A stretch of 64,000 nt of DNA from Aldehydirespirator sp965221215 (GTDB lineage: Bacteria > Actinomycetota > Acidimicrobiia > Acidimicrobiales > Aldehydirespiratoraceae): contig OZ244872.1 of assembly GCA_965221215.1 (NCBI GenBank), positions 620,001-684,000 on the forward strand, given 5' to 3'. Position numbers and translations under genes: made by a program. Of this stretch, positions 1 through 9,493 are shown piece by piece; within the stretch, counting starts at the first letter, position 1; each line of letters opens with the position of its first letter. A model generated the notes under the pieces. It was given only the letters and a program-made list of their open reading frames with translations. It made no database searches and was not told the DNA's origin.

Positions 1-2302
1 CCGCCCCGTACTTGAGGCCCTGTCGCTCCGAGGCCACGAACCCGCTCCAGCCGACCAGCAGGTTGATCGAAGTGTCGCGCAGCGGGGCCGGGTCCAAGCG
101 GATCGTGAAGCTGGCGACCTCGCCGGCCTCGATGGCACCGCCGGAGGTGATGGCGGCCGTGGGAGGGGGCGCCACCTTGAACACCGGCGACAGCCCGAAA
201 AGGCTGCGGGCGGAGTCTGAGGGCAGCATCCGGCCGCCGCTCAGGGGCGCGCTCTGGTGCAGGAAGCCGACCCCGGCCAGACCGCCATCGCCGCCGAGCA
301 CGCCGGTCCAATACCCGTCGGCCTCGACGCCGGCGAGGGTTCCGTGCTCGGTGCGGGGCCGCGGTAGGGCGTAGCGGATCCAGTCGTCGAGGAACTGGGC
401 GTAGCTGCCCGCCACACGGTCGTGGGTGGCGTTGTGTCCGCCGAGCCAGTAGAGGTGCATGTACTCGGCGGGATCGATGCCGTTGTGGGCAGTCATTGCC
501 ACGGTCGGCGTGCCGCCCAGCACCTTGAAGAATCCGGCGTACGGCACGATGTCGGGATGGCCCCGCGCCGCGAGGCGCCGGACGAACTCGTCGTAGTCGG
601 CGATCTCGCTGGAAGCGGCGTCACGCTTGGCGCTGGTGGCGAAGAGCAGTCGGAACTCCATGCCGGGGGCCCGGTAGGTCGGCCTCAGGCTCCAGTCGTG
701 GGGCACCACGATGTCGCCGGTCTCGTCGTCGGTGATGGCGAAGCTGATCGGACCGCCCTCGGGTGCGGCGACGTCCACACCCTCAGCCTCGACCGCGGCG
801 CCGTGGGCGATGGTCACCCACGGCTGGGTCCGCATCGAGTTGTCCACCGGATCGAAGCGCAGAACAGCCGACGACGCTCCCGCCTCGAAGCGAACCGCCG
901 GCGCTTGAGCGCTGAAGGCGCCGTCGGAGAGCAGGGTCGCGCCCGGATGGGCGCCGTGCAGTCCGAGCGTGTAGTCGGCGGCGGCGGTGGCGCCGGTCAC
1001 CCGGATCGGCACGGTGACGGTCTCGCCGTCGGTGAGGCTGCGGCTCAGCGCCACCGTGATGTCCTTGGTGCCGGCGGCCTCGTCCACATCCGACGGCAGG
1101 GCCGACATCGTGATCTTGACCGGGCCGGGCTGAAGCTTCTTCGAGTCGGACTCAACGGTGAACACAGGCGACATGACGTAGTAGCGGTGCCCGAAGCGGA
1201 GGTTGCGCGACCGGTTGTCGGTCTCCTCCACCGTGCCGAAGCTCAACGGGTCGAGCCCGTCTCGGTGGTTGGCCCACGCAGCCCGCACAAAGCGCTTGCC
1301 GTCGCTGTCCGGGCCGTTGCCGAGTGGACCGTCGGCATCGGCGGCGCCCGCGGTGGTGGAGCCGGTCCATACCCGGATCCAGCCTGGGAGCTTGACGCCG
1401 TCCTCGGCGGTGGAATCGCCGGAGTAGTTGTCCCACTCGCCGTCGTAGAGGTCGGCGTAGTCGTCGGCCACCTTGGTGCCGCGCAGCCAGTACACCGGAT
1501 GTCCGGGGCCGTCGCCGGCCGGATTGGTGCCGGTGTTGTCGCGAGCGTCGACGGCGCTGGTGCTGCCCAGCACCCGCATCAATCCGGCATAGGGCCTGAG
1601 CGCAGCCAGGCCGCGGCGCGCCACGAGACCCTGAGCCATGCGGTTGTATGAGCCGATGTCGGCCGAGCTCGGCTCGGTGCCCCGCGAGGTGACGAGCAGC
1701 AGCCGGAACGTGTCGCCCGGAGCGACGCCGGCAGGTGTCAGCGGCGAGTCCAGCGGCACGGTGAGCGGGCCGGTCTCGTCGTCGATGATGGGAAGGACTG
1801 CGGGCCGGCGGGCGGGATCGACGGCGACGGGATCCTTGTCGCCGTGGGGGGCGCGGTCGCCCCACCCGAACGCCAGCCACACGACGGGCTGCGTCCGGCG
1901 ACTGTTGTCCACGCCGGTGAAGCGCAGCACGGCCCGCCGGGCGCCGACGGAGAACCACAGCTCCGGGTTCCGTGTCTCGCGGCGACCTCCGTTGCTGCCC
2001 CGCACCACCTCGGTGGCCAGTACCGCCCCCGTGTCCGACGACGAATGCAGTTCCATGGAGAAGTCGCGGCCGGGCACCGCGCCGCGCAGCGTCAGCGGAA
2101 CGGTGACCTTGCCGCCGTAGGTGGGCGCACGGTCGAGCGTGACGATCACGTCGGCAGTGCCCCCGTTCTCGGCGAAGCCGCCCGACGGCGACGACATCGT
2201 GACCATGATCGGCGCGGTGTCGGCCCGGGCCCCGGCCGGCGGAGCAAGCACCACCAGCGCGGCGACCACGAAAGCCACCACTAGGGTCGAGCCAAGCCGC
2301 AT
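1..2302 (-). CDS. Secreted Calx-beta/repeated-module surface protein (C-terminus beyond window)
   Basis: The frame is open on the minus strand from an ATG at 2302-2300 through base 1 (767 codons), so the C-terminus lies outside the window. The N-terminus is a signal peptide: MRLGSTLVV, a hydrophobic stretch, then AGARA. Calx-beta-like segments follow, with repeated 'DDETG' turns. Two copies of a ~200-residue module lie at about residues 183-381 and 532-711. The module has GD.FRLL...TS.....S..I..Y, a PYAG..KVLG strand, YWL.G and a closing SPVF(T/K)V. The same module occurs five times in the giant protein at 37939-52812, so the two are probably paralogous surface proteins. I do not recognise the module. 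An in-frame ATG at 2434 would add 44 residues before the signal peptide; neither start has a clear ribosome site, and 2302 gives a more usual signal peptide. Confidence 0.8.
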   Translation of the reverse strand, partial: MRLGSTLVVAFVVAALVVLAPPAGARADTAPIMVTMSSPSGGFAENGGTADVIVTLDRAPTYGGKVTVPLTLRGAVPGRDFSMELHSSSDTGAVLATEVVRGSNGGRRETRNPELWFSVGARRAVLRFTGVDNSRRTQPVVWLAFGWGDRAPHGDKDPVAVDPARRPAVLPIIDDETGPLTVPLDSPLTPAGVAPGDTFRLLLVTSRGTEPSSADIGSYNRMAQGLVARRGLAALRPYAGLMRVLGSTSAVDARDNTGTNPAGDGPGHPVYWLRGTKVADDYADLYDGEWDNYSGDSTAEDGVKLPGWIRVWTGSTTAGAADADGPLGNGPDSDGKRFVRAAWANHRDGLDPLSFGTVEETDNRSRNLRFGHRYYVMSPVFTVESDSKKLQPGPVKITMSALPSDVDEAAGTKDITVALSRSLTDGETVTVPIRVTGATAAADYTLGLHGAHPGATLLSDGAFSAQAPAVRFEAGASSAVLRFDPVDNSMRTQPWVTIAHGAAVEAEGVDVAAPEGGPISFAITDDETGDIVVPHDWSLRPTYRAPGMEFRLLFATSAKRDAASSEIADYDEFVRRLAARGHPDIVPYAGFFKVLGGTPTVAMTAHNGIDPAEYMHLYWLGGHNATHDRVAGSYAQFLDDWIRYALPRPRTEHGTLAGVEADGYWTGVLGGDGGLAGVGFLHQSAPLSGGRMLPSDSARSLFGLSPVFKVAPPPTAAITSGGAIEAGEVASFTIRLDPAPLRDTSINLLVGWSGFVASERQGLKYGA

Positions 2303-2641
2303 TACACGGCGTTTGGGCGGGGGCGCCGATGCGGCAGTCCTCCGACCGGTCCTCGGGGCACGTCCGATCCGCAGCACACGACGTGCATGCGCAGGGTCGC
2401 GCCAGTCCAGCAAAGTTTCAATAGCAAACAACATGGCCGGGGAGACTAGAGCCGCCCGACCACAACCCAACCCCGCCCCGAGGATTTCTCGGAGGCCGAG
2501 CAAGCGGCGACCGCGAAAGGGCGCCCATCGCGGTCGAGGCTCTTGGCCCAAAGCGGGCAGCGCTACTGGTCTTGGGCAGGCGGGCTCCTGACCCAGTACG
2601 AGCGACTGCTGAACAACTGTCTTACAGGCAAGAAGGCTAGT
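2303..2641. other. Intergenic region upstream of the surface-protein gene
   Basis: This 339-bp stretch lies between the divergently read surface-protein gene and the first coiled-coil cassette. The only coding signal is the possible 44-codon in-frame extension of the surface protein, starting at 2434. I see no RNA gene, inverted repeat or convincing promoter. Confidence 0.5.
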
Positions 2642-2775
2642 TGGAACATATGGGTTGATGCGACAGTGATTGTGATGTAGTTTCCTCGGTCATGCCTCGC
2701 TGCCGGGCTGAGCGGCGGCCATCCACGCAAGACGACAGCGCCAGACTCATGCGCTGCCAGACCGAGTGAGGCGCC
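2642..2775 (+). promoter_or_regulatory. Conserved 5' region of coiled-coil cassette A
   Basis: These 134 bp are nearly identical to the 134 bp before the start codons at 17585 and 24658. They begin TGGAACATATGGGTTGA. A TTGATG/TTGACG hexamer followed 17 bp later by TAGTTT could be a promoter. CAGCGC, a 9-nt loop and GCGCTG form a 6-bp hairpin near the gene, and GAGG lies a few bases before the ATG. Conservation of a long untranslated region as strict as that of the coding part suggests it is functional or was copied recently. Confidence 0.55.
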
Positions 2776-3249
2776 ATGACCGCATCCATCCCCCCGGCAA
2801 GGCTTCGACCCCAGCCACACGACGGCCCGATGACAGATCCCCGACCAGCGCCGACCGAGCCCGCCCCGGCCGCTCACGACGCGGCGGCGAAGCCGAGCGC
2901 TTGGTCCCGGCTCGCCGAGAACCCGCTGCCGTCCATCCTCGCCGCGGTCATAGTCGTGTTGCTGGGCTACAACCTCACCGTCACCAACGACCGGATCAGC
3001 GACACCAACGACAGAATCTCCCGCCTCGAAGACAGGATGGATGCCAGATTCGCCGCCCAGGAAGCCAAGATCGCCGCCCTCGACGCCAAGATCGATGCCA
3101 AGTTCGGTGAACTGGACGCCAAGATCGACGACTTGAACTTGAAGCTGACCGCTCTGATCGTGGCCCTCGAAACCTCCGGCGCCATCGACGGGATCGTCGA
3201 GGTTCAAGTCACGGCGACCCAACCGGCGGACTACGTCCCAACGCCGTGA
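2776..3249 (+). CDS. One-pass membrane coiled-coil protein, copy A
   Basis: This 157-residue protein has a Pro/Ala-rich N-terminus (~45 residues) and a single transmembrane segment (PLPSILAAVIVVLLGYNL, about residues 51-68). A charged coiled coil follows, built from short repeats (NDRISDT, then AKI..LDAKID units), and then a ~35-residue tail with LKLTALIVALETSG. The expected topology is N-in with the coil outside, or a short anchor holding a cytoplasmic coil; the sequence does not decide. It lies directly upstream of the type I-G cas operon, and sister copies are at 17585 and 24658. I recognise no named family. It resembles generic DUF1640-like membrane coiled coils only in composition. The ATG at 2776 is conserved in all three copies. 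Confidence 0.75.
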   Translation: MTASIPPARLRPQPHDGPMTDPRPAPTEPAPAAHDAAAKPSAWSRLAENPLPSILAAVIVVLLGYNLTVTNDRISDTNDRISRLEDRMDARFAAQEAKIAALDAKIDAKFGELDAKIDDLNLKLTALIVALETSGAIDGIVEVQVTATQPADYVPTP

Positions 3250-3389
3250 CGGGGAGCAGCGACTCGCTGCCGGAGCACCCGTAGCCGCAACCCGAGCCGG
3301 GTCATCGCCAACTTGGCCATCACTCATCACCGTGCTCCTCATACGGTGGAACGCCCCGCCGCTCTGGACGACTCGCACTCGGGCGCCGT

Positions 3390-3417
3390 GGAGGGCCGGA
3401 CAATTGTCCGGCGTGAC
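3390..3417 (-). repeat. Orphan diverged CRISPR repeat upstream of csb1
   Basis: The 18-bp perfect palindrome GCCGGACAATTGTCCGGC at 3395-3412 is identical to the core of the array repeat. Read on the minus strand, similarity extends to both sides: GTCA at the 5' side and GGCCC at the 3' side. About 28 of 36 repeat positions match, and the terminal TTGAAGC handle is lost. It lies about 160 bp before csb1, between cassette A and the operon. In RNA either strand would form a 7-8 bp hairpin with an AAUU loop, the structure the Cas6 part of Csb2 should recognise. A regulatory role is inference. Confidence 0.75.
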
Positions 3418-3574
3418 CGTGGGATCAGATCACAGAGTGACATGAAGTCGTGAGACTCGGTTGGCAGTGGAGTTTGGATCCTGCCGCGCCAAACGAAGTT
3501 GTCACACCGCCGCGCCATAATCGGACTAAATGGCTCAGGCGGCTTGCCTGGGCTCTCGATGAGAGGAGGCCTTT

Positions 3575-4786
3575 GTGGCTGAACTAACGATTGAGGCACT
3601 CACGGAGGCCGTGTCGGGAGGGGCTGTTGCCCTGCGCTCGATCATGCGGCTGCAGCCTGCGGACGGGCCGGGGGGAAAGGTGTTTCCGCCGACTTACGCA
3701 GTTACAGCTGAGAACAAGTATGCGGTTGAGGATCGGCAGGTCGGCGACCGGGTGGCGACTACCGTGCTGCTCGACTCGGTTGCGTCTCAGGCCAACCGGG
3801 CCGAGTTGGCTCTCCTCGACGGCTGGGAGGAGGGCGAACTGCGCTTCCCGGTGCCGTACGTTGACTTCACCGGCGATCCGGATCTGAACGACTTGGGCCG
3901 GATCACGGTACTGGAGGCACCCCACCGGCTGGCCGACGCGATCTTCAGGGACAGCCTGCTCGACGACACGCTCTTCCGTCTGAGCGACATCGGTCGGGCG
4001 ATAACCGAGGCGCGTCCCGGCAATGCCACAGACTTGTTCCGCTATGCGCCGACCGCGTTGCTGTTCGGCCAGTGGGACTCGACTGGACCAAAGGGGGGCC
4101 TGGGGTCGAAGTTTCAGCGAGCCTTTGTCTCGGAGATCGTCGGACTGGACGCCCAGGTTGGCCGCAAGGTGGGGAGTCGAATCGATCCTTTGCAGATTGA
4201 GCGCAACGCTGCTGTGGTCTACGAGCACGCCGATCCCGAACAGCGCTGGACGCTAGATCCCGGCGAAGCAGTACAGGACAAGGGCAAGCCGAAGCCGGTA
4301 GGCGATGGCCGGCCTTCGGAGATCAATCATGGCAATATCGCCCCCTCGATCGACTCGCAAGCGGGCGGCGTGACCATCTCTGAGGCCCGCCAGACCACAG
4401 TGCTGTCGCTGGCCGCACTCCGACGCTTGCGTTTTGCGGGCCACGGGAGGGAGGCTCTAGCGGCGGCCCGCACCGCTGTCGCGGCGCTGGGAGTCGCTGC
4501 CGTCGCCTATGGCTACGAGGCCGATCACGATCTGCGGTCCCGGTGCCTGCTTGTGCCTGAGCATCCCCCCGTGCTGGAGATCCTCGGTCGAGATGGTGCT
4601 GAACCGGCGACAGTCAGCGTGAGCCGCGAGTCAGCCAGGCGCATCCTGGTTGAGGCGTCCGCGCAGGCCACACGGACGGGCATCGGCTGGGCTGAGGACG
4701 AGATCGCGCTGAAGCCGGCCCCGAAACTGCTCGAACTATTGCGGCGCAGCCGTGATGTGTCGGCGCGCGAGCCCGTCGGGGAATAG
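3575..4786 (+). CDS. csb1: Type I-G Cas7 (Csb1, GSU0053 family)
   Basis: This is the backbone subunit of the type I-G Cascade, which coats the crRNA spacer. The 403-residue length is normal for Csb1. Family signatures are the early FPPTYA...KYA.E block (about residues 37-53) and the Gly-rich LFGQWDSTGPKGGLGSKF block at residues 162-179. The start is GTG with AGGAGG five bases upstream (GAGAGGAGGCCTTTGTG). It is the first gene of csb1-csb2-cas3-cas8-cas4/1-cas2, with three bases to csb2, so the whole set is probably co-transcribed. The only element between it and cassette A is the orphan CRISPR repeat. Confidence 0.93.
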   Translation: MAELTIEALTEAVSGGAVALRSIMRLQPADGPGGKVFPPTYAVTAENKYAVEDRQVGDRVATTVLLDSVASQANRAELALLDGWEEGELRFPVPYVDFTGDPDLNDLGRITVLEAPHRLADAIFRDSLLDDTLFRLSDIGRAITEARPGNATDLFRYAPTALLFGQWDSTGPKGGLGSKFQRAFVSEIVGLDAQVGRKVGSRIDPLQIERNAAVVYEHADPEQRWTLDPGEAVQDKGKPKPVGDGRPSEINHGNIAPSIDSQAGGVTISEARQTTVLSLAALRRLRFAGHGREALAAARTAVAALGVAAVAYGYEADHDLRSRCLLVPEHPPVLEILGRDGAEPATVSVSRESARRILVEASAQATRTGIGWAEDEIALKPAPKLLELLRRSRDVSAREPVGE

Positions 4787-4789
4787 TCG

Positions 4790-6499
4790 ATGACCGCCAT
4801 CGAAGTAAGATTTCTTACTGGCAGATACACCGCGACCGCGCACCATGATCGCCAAGAGCCCGAATGGCCGCCACACGGTGCCCGCCTGTACTCCGCCATG
4901 GTTGCTGCTTGGGCGGAGGCGGAGGCTCCTGACGCGGCAGAGCGCGCCGCGCTCGAATGGATGGAGGCACAGCCTCCTCCGCGCATAACCGCTCCTGATG
5001 CTGTGCCGCGGCGTGTCGTGAGTCATTTCGTTCCCGTCAACGACGCCAGCGTGATTGTCCAAGGTCAATACCAGCGCCGAGCGAGAGACATAGCAGACCT
5101 CTTGGCTCAGTTCGAGGTGGACCTTGACACGTCGCGGGGGAACCCTACGAAGAAGGCCGAGCGGCTGCACGACAAGGTTGCAAAGAGGCGAGATGTCGAC
5201 GCGCTGGTGGGAAGTGCTGGCAATACGAGCGTTGCATCGGCTCGCCAGCTGCTGCCAGGCGGGCGCGTCAAGAAGGAGAGGTACTTCCCGTCCGTCACGC
5301 TGGTGGACTCGCCCGACAATCTCGAGGATGTTTTCCCGGCCCCGAAGGAGGCGCCGCCAGTCGTGTATGCGTGGGATGGTCCCCCTCCACCGGACACAGC
5401 AATTGCTCTGGACGGTCTGCTCGCTCGCGTCACCAGGCTGGGGCACTCTTCGTCTCTGGTGTCGTGTCGACTGCGTCGTGAGGCACCCAGCGCGACTCTC
5501 ATACCAGGCGAAGGGGAGCGAATGCTGCGCTGGGTGCGGCCCGGCCAATTGGCCGCGCTGGAGGAAGAGTACGCCCGTCATCGGGCCATCCGGCCCCGCA
5601 ACCTTCCGTTCCGAGGTGTTCGGTATCGCGACGCAGTACTCGACGAGAGAGGCCCGGACGATCTGCCGCGGGCCCTGACGGCCGGCGACTGGATTGTCTT
5701 CGAGTTGGAGCCGCCCTCCCGGCATATGCCGATGACACGGACTGTCGAACTCGCCCGGGTACTGCGCGAAGCGGTCCTCAGCCATGTGCCCGACCCTCTG
5801 CCCGAGGGAGTCAGCGGTCACCTGCACGACGGCAGCCCCACGACTCTGCCGCACATCGGCTTCCTGGCATTGCCGAACGTCGGCTATGAGCGCTCGGACG
5901 GTCGGATCATGGGCCTGGCCGTTGTTGTTCCACACGATCTCGACGAGGCAGCACGTAATGCCACTCTTCGTGGTATCGGCTTATGGGAGCAGGAGCGTGA
6001 TGGCAGGCCGCTGCAACTGCGCATGGGACGAAACGGCACGGTCGAGATGAGGAGGAGGCAGCCACCGTTCAACCTCGTCAGCCTGCGCCAGCCCGTGTGG
6101 GCGCGGCCGTCACGATGGTGGGCTTCAGCCATGCCGATGGCGCTTCCAACACATCCGGGAAACCTCCGGCGGGGGACGCCCGGGGCGCGAGCGAAGGCGT
6201 GGGCACGCGCTGAGGAGGCCGTGGCCAAGTCCTGTGAGCATGTCGGCTTGCCGCAGCCTGCTCAGGTCCGGGTGTCGTTGGAATCGCACCTCGTCGGGGC
6301 TCGTCCGTCCCGCGACTACCCCGTCTTCAGGCAGGGCCGACGTGGCAGCTCAGGGGTGGTTCGGCAACTCGTTCATGCAGTGGTCGCATTCGATGAGGAG
6401 GTGCGTGGTCCGCTCATGCTCGGGAGCGGGCGCTTTGTGGGCTTGGGCCTCATGCGGCCCCTGGCCGATGCCGCTGACAGCAGCCTGAGGCGACGGTGA
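4790..6499 (+). CDS. csb2: Type I-G Cas5-Cas6 fusion (Csb2, GSU0054 family)
   Basis: This 569-residue protein combines the Cas5 role (crRNA 5'-handle cap) with Cas6 (crRNA processing) in one chain, as is characteristic of type I-G. The N-terminal RAMP fold begins IEVRFLTGRYTA, the PHGARLYSAMVAAW block follows at ~residues 24-37, and the GFLALPNVGYERSDG block is central (about residues 351-365). The C-terminus carries the Gly-rich loop GPLMLGSGRFVGLG typical of Cas6-like RAMPs. It probably cuts the repeat transcript 3' of the AAUU-loop hairpin, leaving an 8-nt AUUGAAGC handle. That site is inferred from the repeat sequence. Confidence 0.9.
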   Translation: MTAIEVRFLTGRYTATAHHDRQEPEWPPHGARLYSAMVAAWAEAEAPDAAERAALEWMEAQPPPRITAPDAVPRRVVSHFVPVNDASVIVQGQYQRRARDIADLLAQFEVDLDTSRGNPTKKAERLHDKVAKRRDVDALVGSAGNTSVASARQLLPGGRVKKERYFPSVTLVDSPDNLEDVFPAPKEAPPVVYAWDGPPPPDTAIALDGLLARVTRLGHSSSLVSCRLRREAPSATLIPGEGERMLRWVRPGQLAALEEEYARHRAIRPRNLPFRGVRYRDAVLDERGPDDLPRALTAGDWIVFELEPPSRHMPMTRTVELARVLREAVLSHVPDPLPEGVSGHLHDGSPTTLPHIGFLALPNVGYERSDGRIMGLAVVVPHDLDEAARNATLRGIGLWEQERDGRPLQLRMGRNGTVEMRRRQPPFNLVSLRQPVWARPSRWWASAMPMALPTHPGNLRRGTPGARAKAWARAEEAVAKSCEHVGLPQPAQVRVSLESHLVGARPSRDYPVFRQGRRGSSGVVRQLVHAVVAFDEEVRGPLMLGSGRFVGLGLMRPLADAADSSLRRR

Positions 6500-6502
6500 G
6501 TC

Positions 6503-9493
6503 ATGAGTGATCTCACCGTTGCCGACTTCGATGCCTACTTTGAGGCCGTTCACGATCACCCGCCCTATCCATGGCAGAGCCGTCTCACCCGGCAGGTGCT
6601 CGAAGGCGACGGATGGCCAGACGTGATCGACTTGCCCACCGGAGTCGGCAAGACGGCCGTGCTCGATACCGCGATCTTCGCGCTGGCGGTCCGGCCCACC
6701 ATCTCGCCGCGCCGGATCGTGTTTGTCATCGACCGGCGCATCGTTGTGGATCAGGTGTATGCGCGCGCCCAGCTCATCCGGGACAAGATCTCGGCGGCCA
6801 CGGGCGGCGTTCTGTCCGACGTTCGCGGTCTGTTGGGCGAACTGACCGACGCTGAAGAGCCTTTGGGAGTTGCAGCCCTTCGCGGTGGCATCCCAATCGA
6901 CGGCGAGTGGGCCAGTCGGCCCGAACAGCCGTGGGTAATGGTGTCCACCGTCGACCAGTTCGGCTCCCGTCTGCTGTTTCGGGGCTACGGGGTAAGCGAC
7001 CGAATGCGTCCAGTGCATGCAGGACTCGCTGGCAACGACTGCCTTGTGATCCTCGACGAGGTGCATCTCAGTTCGGCCTTCGCTGCGACGCTGCGGGACG
7101 CCTGTTCCGACGGTGATGTGCCCTTGATGCGCGCGGTCGGCGGCACCCTCCCGCGGCGCTTCAAGGTGGTGGAAATGTCTGCCACTCCGACGAGTCACAC
7201 AGGTCGGCGATTCAAGTTGCATGGGGCCGACCTCGACGTATCGCCGAGGCTCAAGCGGATCGCGGATGCCGCGAAGAGGGCGGAGCTGGTCAAGATCGGC
7301 GGCACTCGTCCTCCTCACGAATCGGTGCCCAAGCGAGTTCTAGAAGTCATCAAGCAGGATCTGCGGGACTACGAGACCAGCGTGGGAGTGATCGTCAACC
7401 GTGTCCGAACCGCTCGCGATACTCACGACGTGCTGCGCGCGGCCGGTCCGAAGCTCGGCTTCAATGTCCACTTGGTGACGGGTCGTATGCGCCCCATCGA
7501 CAGAGAGCATGTGTTGAAGGCGGTTGGCGACAGCGTGAATCCGGATCGCGAGTTGGTGCCAGGGCAGCGCACTGTGGTGGTGGCCACTCAGGCAATCGAG
7601 GTCGGGGCCGACTTCAGCTTCGACGCGCTGATCAGCGAGGCGGCACCTCTCGACAGCTTGTCGCAGCGGCTTGGGCGGCTTGACCGGCGTGGAACGCTGG
7701 CCGACTCCCGCGCTGAGCCGGCTCGCTGCTGGATTCTGGGCGTCGAGTCGGCCATGAATCCGAAGCGGCCCGATCCGGTGTACGGCCACGCCACTCGACA
7801 CGCATGGGAGATGCTTGAGTCCGTCGCTGAGGACGGGAGGATCGATGTCGGGCCTGGCAGCGGCCTCCTGGCCGAAGCGGGCGCATACGCCTTGGCCCCG
7901 AAGTCCGAAGCGCCGTTGCTGCTTCCCACCCACATCGACGTGTGGTCGCAGACCAACCCGCGGCCCGTTGCGGATCCGGAGATCGGCGAATTCCTGCACG
8001 GCAAGGAGCGCCAGCAGGAGCCTGACGTGTCGGTTGTGTGGCGCTGGGATCGCTCGGAGCAAGCCTTGCGGTACGTCCCGCCCCGGGCCGCTGAGTCCCT
8101 GCCCGTTCCGATCGTCGCCGTGAAGAGTTGGCTTCGAGGCGCCGCAGAAGCACTCGTGGCCGACACCGCTTCGGCACTCATGGAAGACGGGGCTACAAGC
8201 TTGGCGCCAACTCAGCGTGGCTCCGACACGGCCAGGCCGAGGCTCGACGGCGTGGTTCGTTGGATGCGGCGCGAGGATCGGCCCGCGGAGGTACTGGAAC
8301 GAGCCGATGACATCAGACCAGGAGACGTGATCATCGTTGATCCGATGCTCGGCGGCTTGCGCAACTACAACTGGGATCCGGGGTTCCGGCCAAGTGCCAA
8401 AGCCGACGATGCCGAGGAGGGCCGACCGCTCCCACCCGTGGAAGACATGGGTGATGCCGCTCAGTTTGTGCACGGCATGCGAGAAGCAGGCTCAGCCCGC
8501 GGTGTGCGTGCGACGCTTCGGCTCGATCCGCGCCTCCTGGGGCAGTTGCGGATTGAAGGCGTGCGGATTCCGAATCCTCAGGATGAGCAGGACGCCTTGT
8601 CGAGTAGTGACATCACCGCTTGGCTCACAGAGGTTCAAGCTCTTCAGACCGGGATCCCTGACTGGCTGAAGCCGGTCATTGAGCATCTCGCCACGCGCGG
8701 CTGCCGGATCGAGACTGTTGAGTCCCACGACGATGAGGTGCCTGACTACTACGTGCTCGTCGAGCGCTCCGTCGATCCGAGGATTCTGGATGAGTCTGAA
8801 CACGCGGCATCGCTCACGGGAACGAAGACGATCCTGCGGAAACACCTTGAAGGGGTGGGAGCCAGGGTTGCCGACTATGGCCGACGGCTGGGGCTGGCCG
8901 AGGAGCTCGTCTCAGATCTGCGACTAGCTGGGGAGTTGCACGACCTCGGAAAGGTCGACCGCCGATTCCAGGCCCAACTCCACGGCCACGATCCGGTGCG
9001 CATTGCCGCTTCCGACGAGCCGCTGGCCAAGTCACTGCCTGGTGCCAGAACTTCAAGGGGGGCATGGCCTCCGGTCCGCCACGAGTTCAGCAGTGTTGCG
9101 CTCGTGTGCAGCAATGCGTCGGTCCTCGCGAATGCCCACGATCCGGACTTGGTTTTGCATCTCGTGGGAACCCATCACGGCTTCGGGAGGCCGTTGCCGC
9201 AGATCAGGAATGACGATCAGCCACAGCAGCTTGGAGTTGCGGGGTGGTTCGGCGACGACGGGTTCCGGCTCTGTGGTGCTGATCGGCAGGAGGCGCCCAT
9301 CGTTGGGGATGCCACACGCGGTGTGTCCATGCGCGTTGCGTCAGACCTTGCCGATACGCCGCTGGCCCTCGAGATGGCCGACCGGTTCTGGCGACTGCAG
9401 GAGCGTTACGGTCATCATGGACTCGCCTGGCTCGAAGCCATCCTCCGGTTGGCCGACCACCAGCAGAGCGCGGAGGAGGCACGACGTGACTGA
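6503..9493 (+). CDS. cas3: Type I-G Cas3 helicase-nuclease
   Basis: This 996-residue protein has the reversed domain order seen in type I-G: SF2 helicase first, HD nuclease last. Walker A PTGVGKT is at residues 45-51, the DEVH box (VILDEVHLSS) is near residue 186, motif III-like MSATP follows, and the C-terminal helicase motif is QRLGRLDRRG. The HD nuclease has HDLGK starting at H813, then the GTHHGFGRP histidine pair and a late LADH. It unwinds and degrades target DNA after Cascade recruitment. Its stop overlaps the GTG of the next gene by eight bases. All key residues are present, so it is predicted active, unlike the remnant at 18129. Confidence 0.93.
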   Translation: MSDLTVADFDAYFEAVHDHPPYPWQSRLTRQVLEGDGWPDVIDLPTGVGKTAVLDTAIFALAVRPTISPRRIVFVIDRRIVVDQVYARAQLIRDKISAATGGVLSDVRGLLGELTDAEEPLGVAALRGGIPIDGEWASRPEQPWVMVSTVDQFGSRLLFRGYGVSDRMRPVHAGLAGNDCLVILDEVHLSSAFAATLRDACSDGDVPLMRAVGGTLPRRFKVVEMSATPTSHTGRRFKLHGADLDVSPRLKRIADAAKRAELVKIGGTRPPHESVPKRVLEVIKQDLRDYETSVGVIVNRVRTARDTHDVLRAAGPKLGFNVHLVTGRMRPIDREHVLKAVGDSVNPDRELVPGQRTVVVATQAIEVGADFSFDALISEAAPLDSLSQRLGRLDRRGTLADSRAEPARCWILGVESAMNPKRPDPVYGHATRHAWEMLESVAEDGRIDVGPGSGLLAEAGAYALAPKSEAPLLLPTHIDVWSQTNPRPVADPEIGEFLHGKERQQEPDVSVVWRWDRSEQALRYVPPRAAESLPVPIVAVKSWLRGAAEALVADTASALMEDGATSLAPTQRGSDTARPRLDGVVRWMRREDRPAEVLERADDIRPGDVIIVDPMLGGLRNYNWDPGFRPSAKADDAEEGRPLPPVEDMGDAAQFVHGMREAGSARGVRATLRLDPRLLGQLRIEGVRIPNPQDEQDALSSSDITAWLTEVQALQTGIPDWLKPVIEHLATRGCRIETVESHDDEVPDYYVLVERSVDPRILDESEHAASLTGTKTILRKHLEGVGARVADYGRRLGLAEELVSDLRLAGELHDLGKVDRRFQAQLHGHDPVRIAASDEPLAKSLPGARTSRGAWPPVRHEFSSVALVCSNASVLANAHDPDLVLHLVGTHHGFGRPLPQIRNDDQPQQLGVAGWFGDDGFRLCGADRQEAPIVGDATRGVSMRVASDLADTPLALEMADRFWRLQERYGHHGLAWLEAILRLADHQQSAEEARRD

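Noticed and set aside
422..1958. Long ORFs on the plus strand (422-1651) and in another minus frame (1152-1958)
   Set aside because: They are shadows of the open minus-strand gene 1-2302, which has a signal peptide and module homology; their own sequences are Arg/Gly/His-rich and match nothing.
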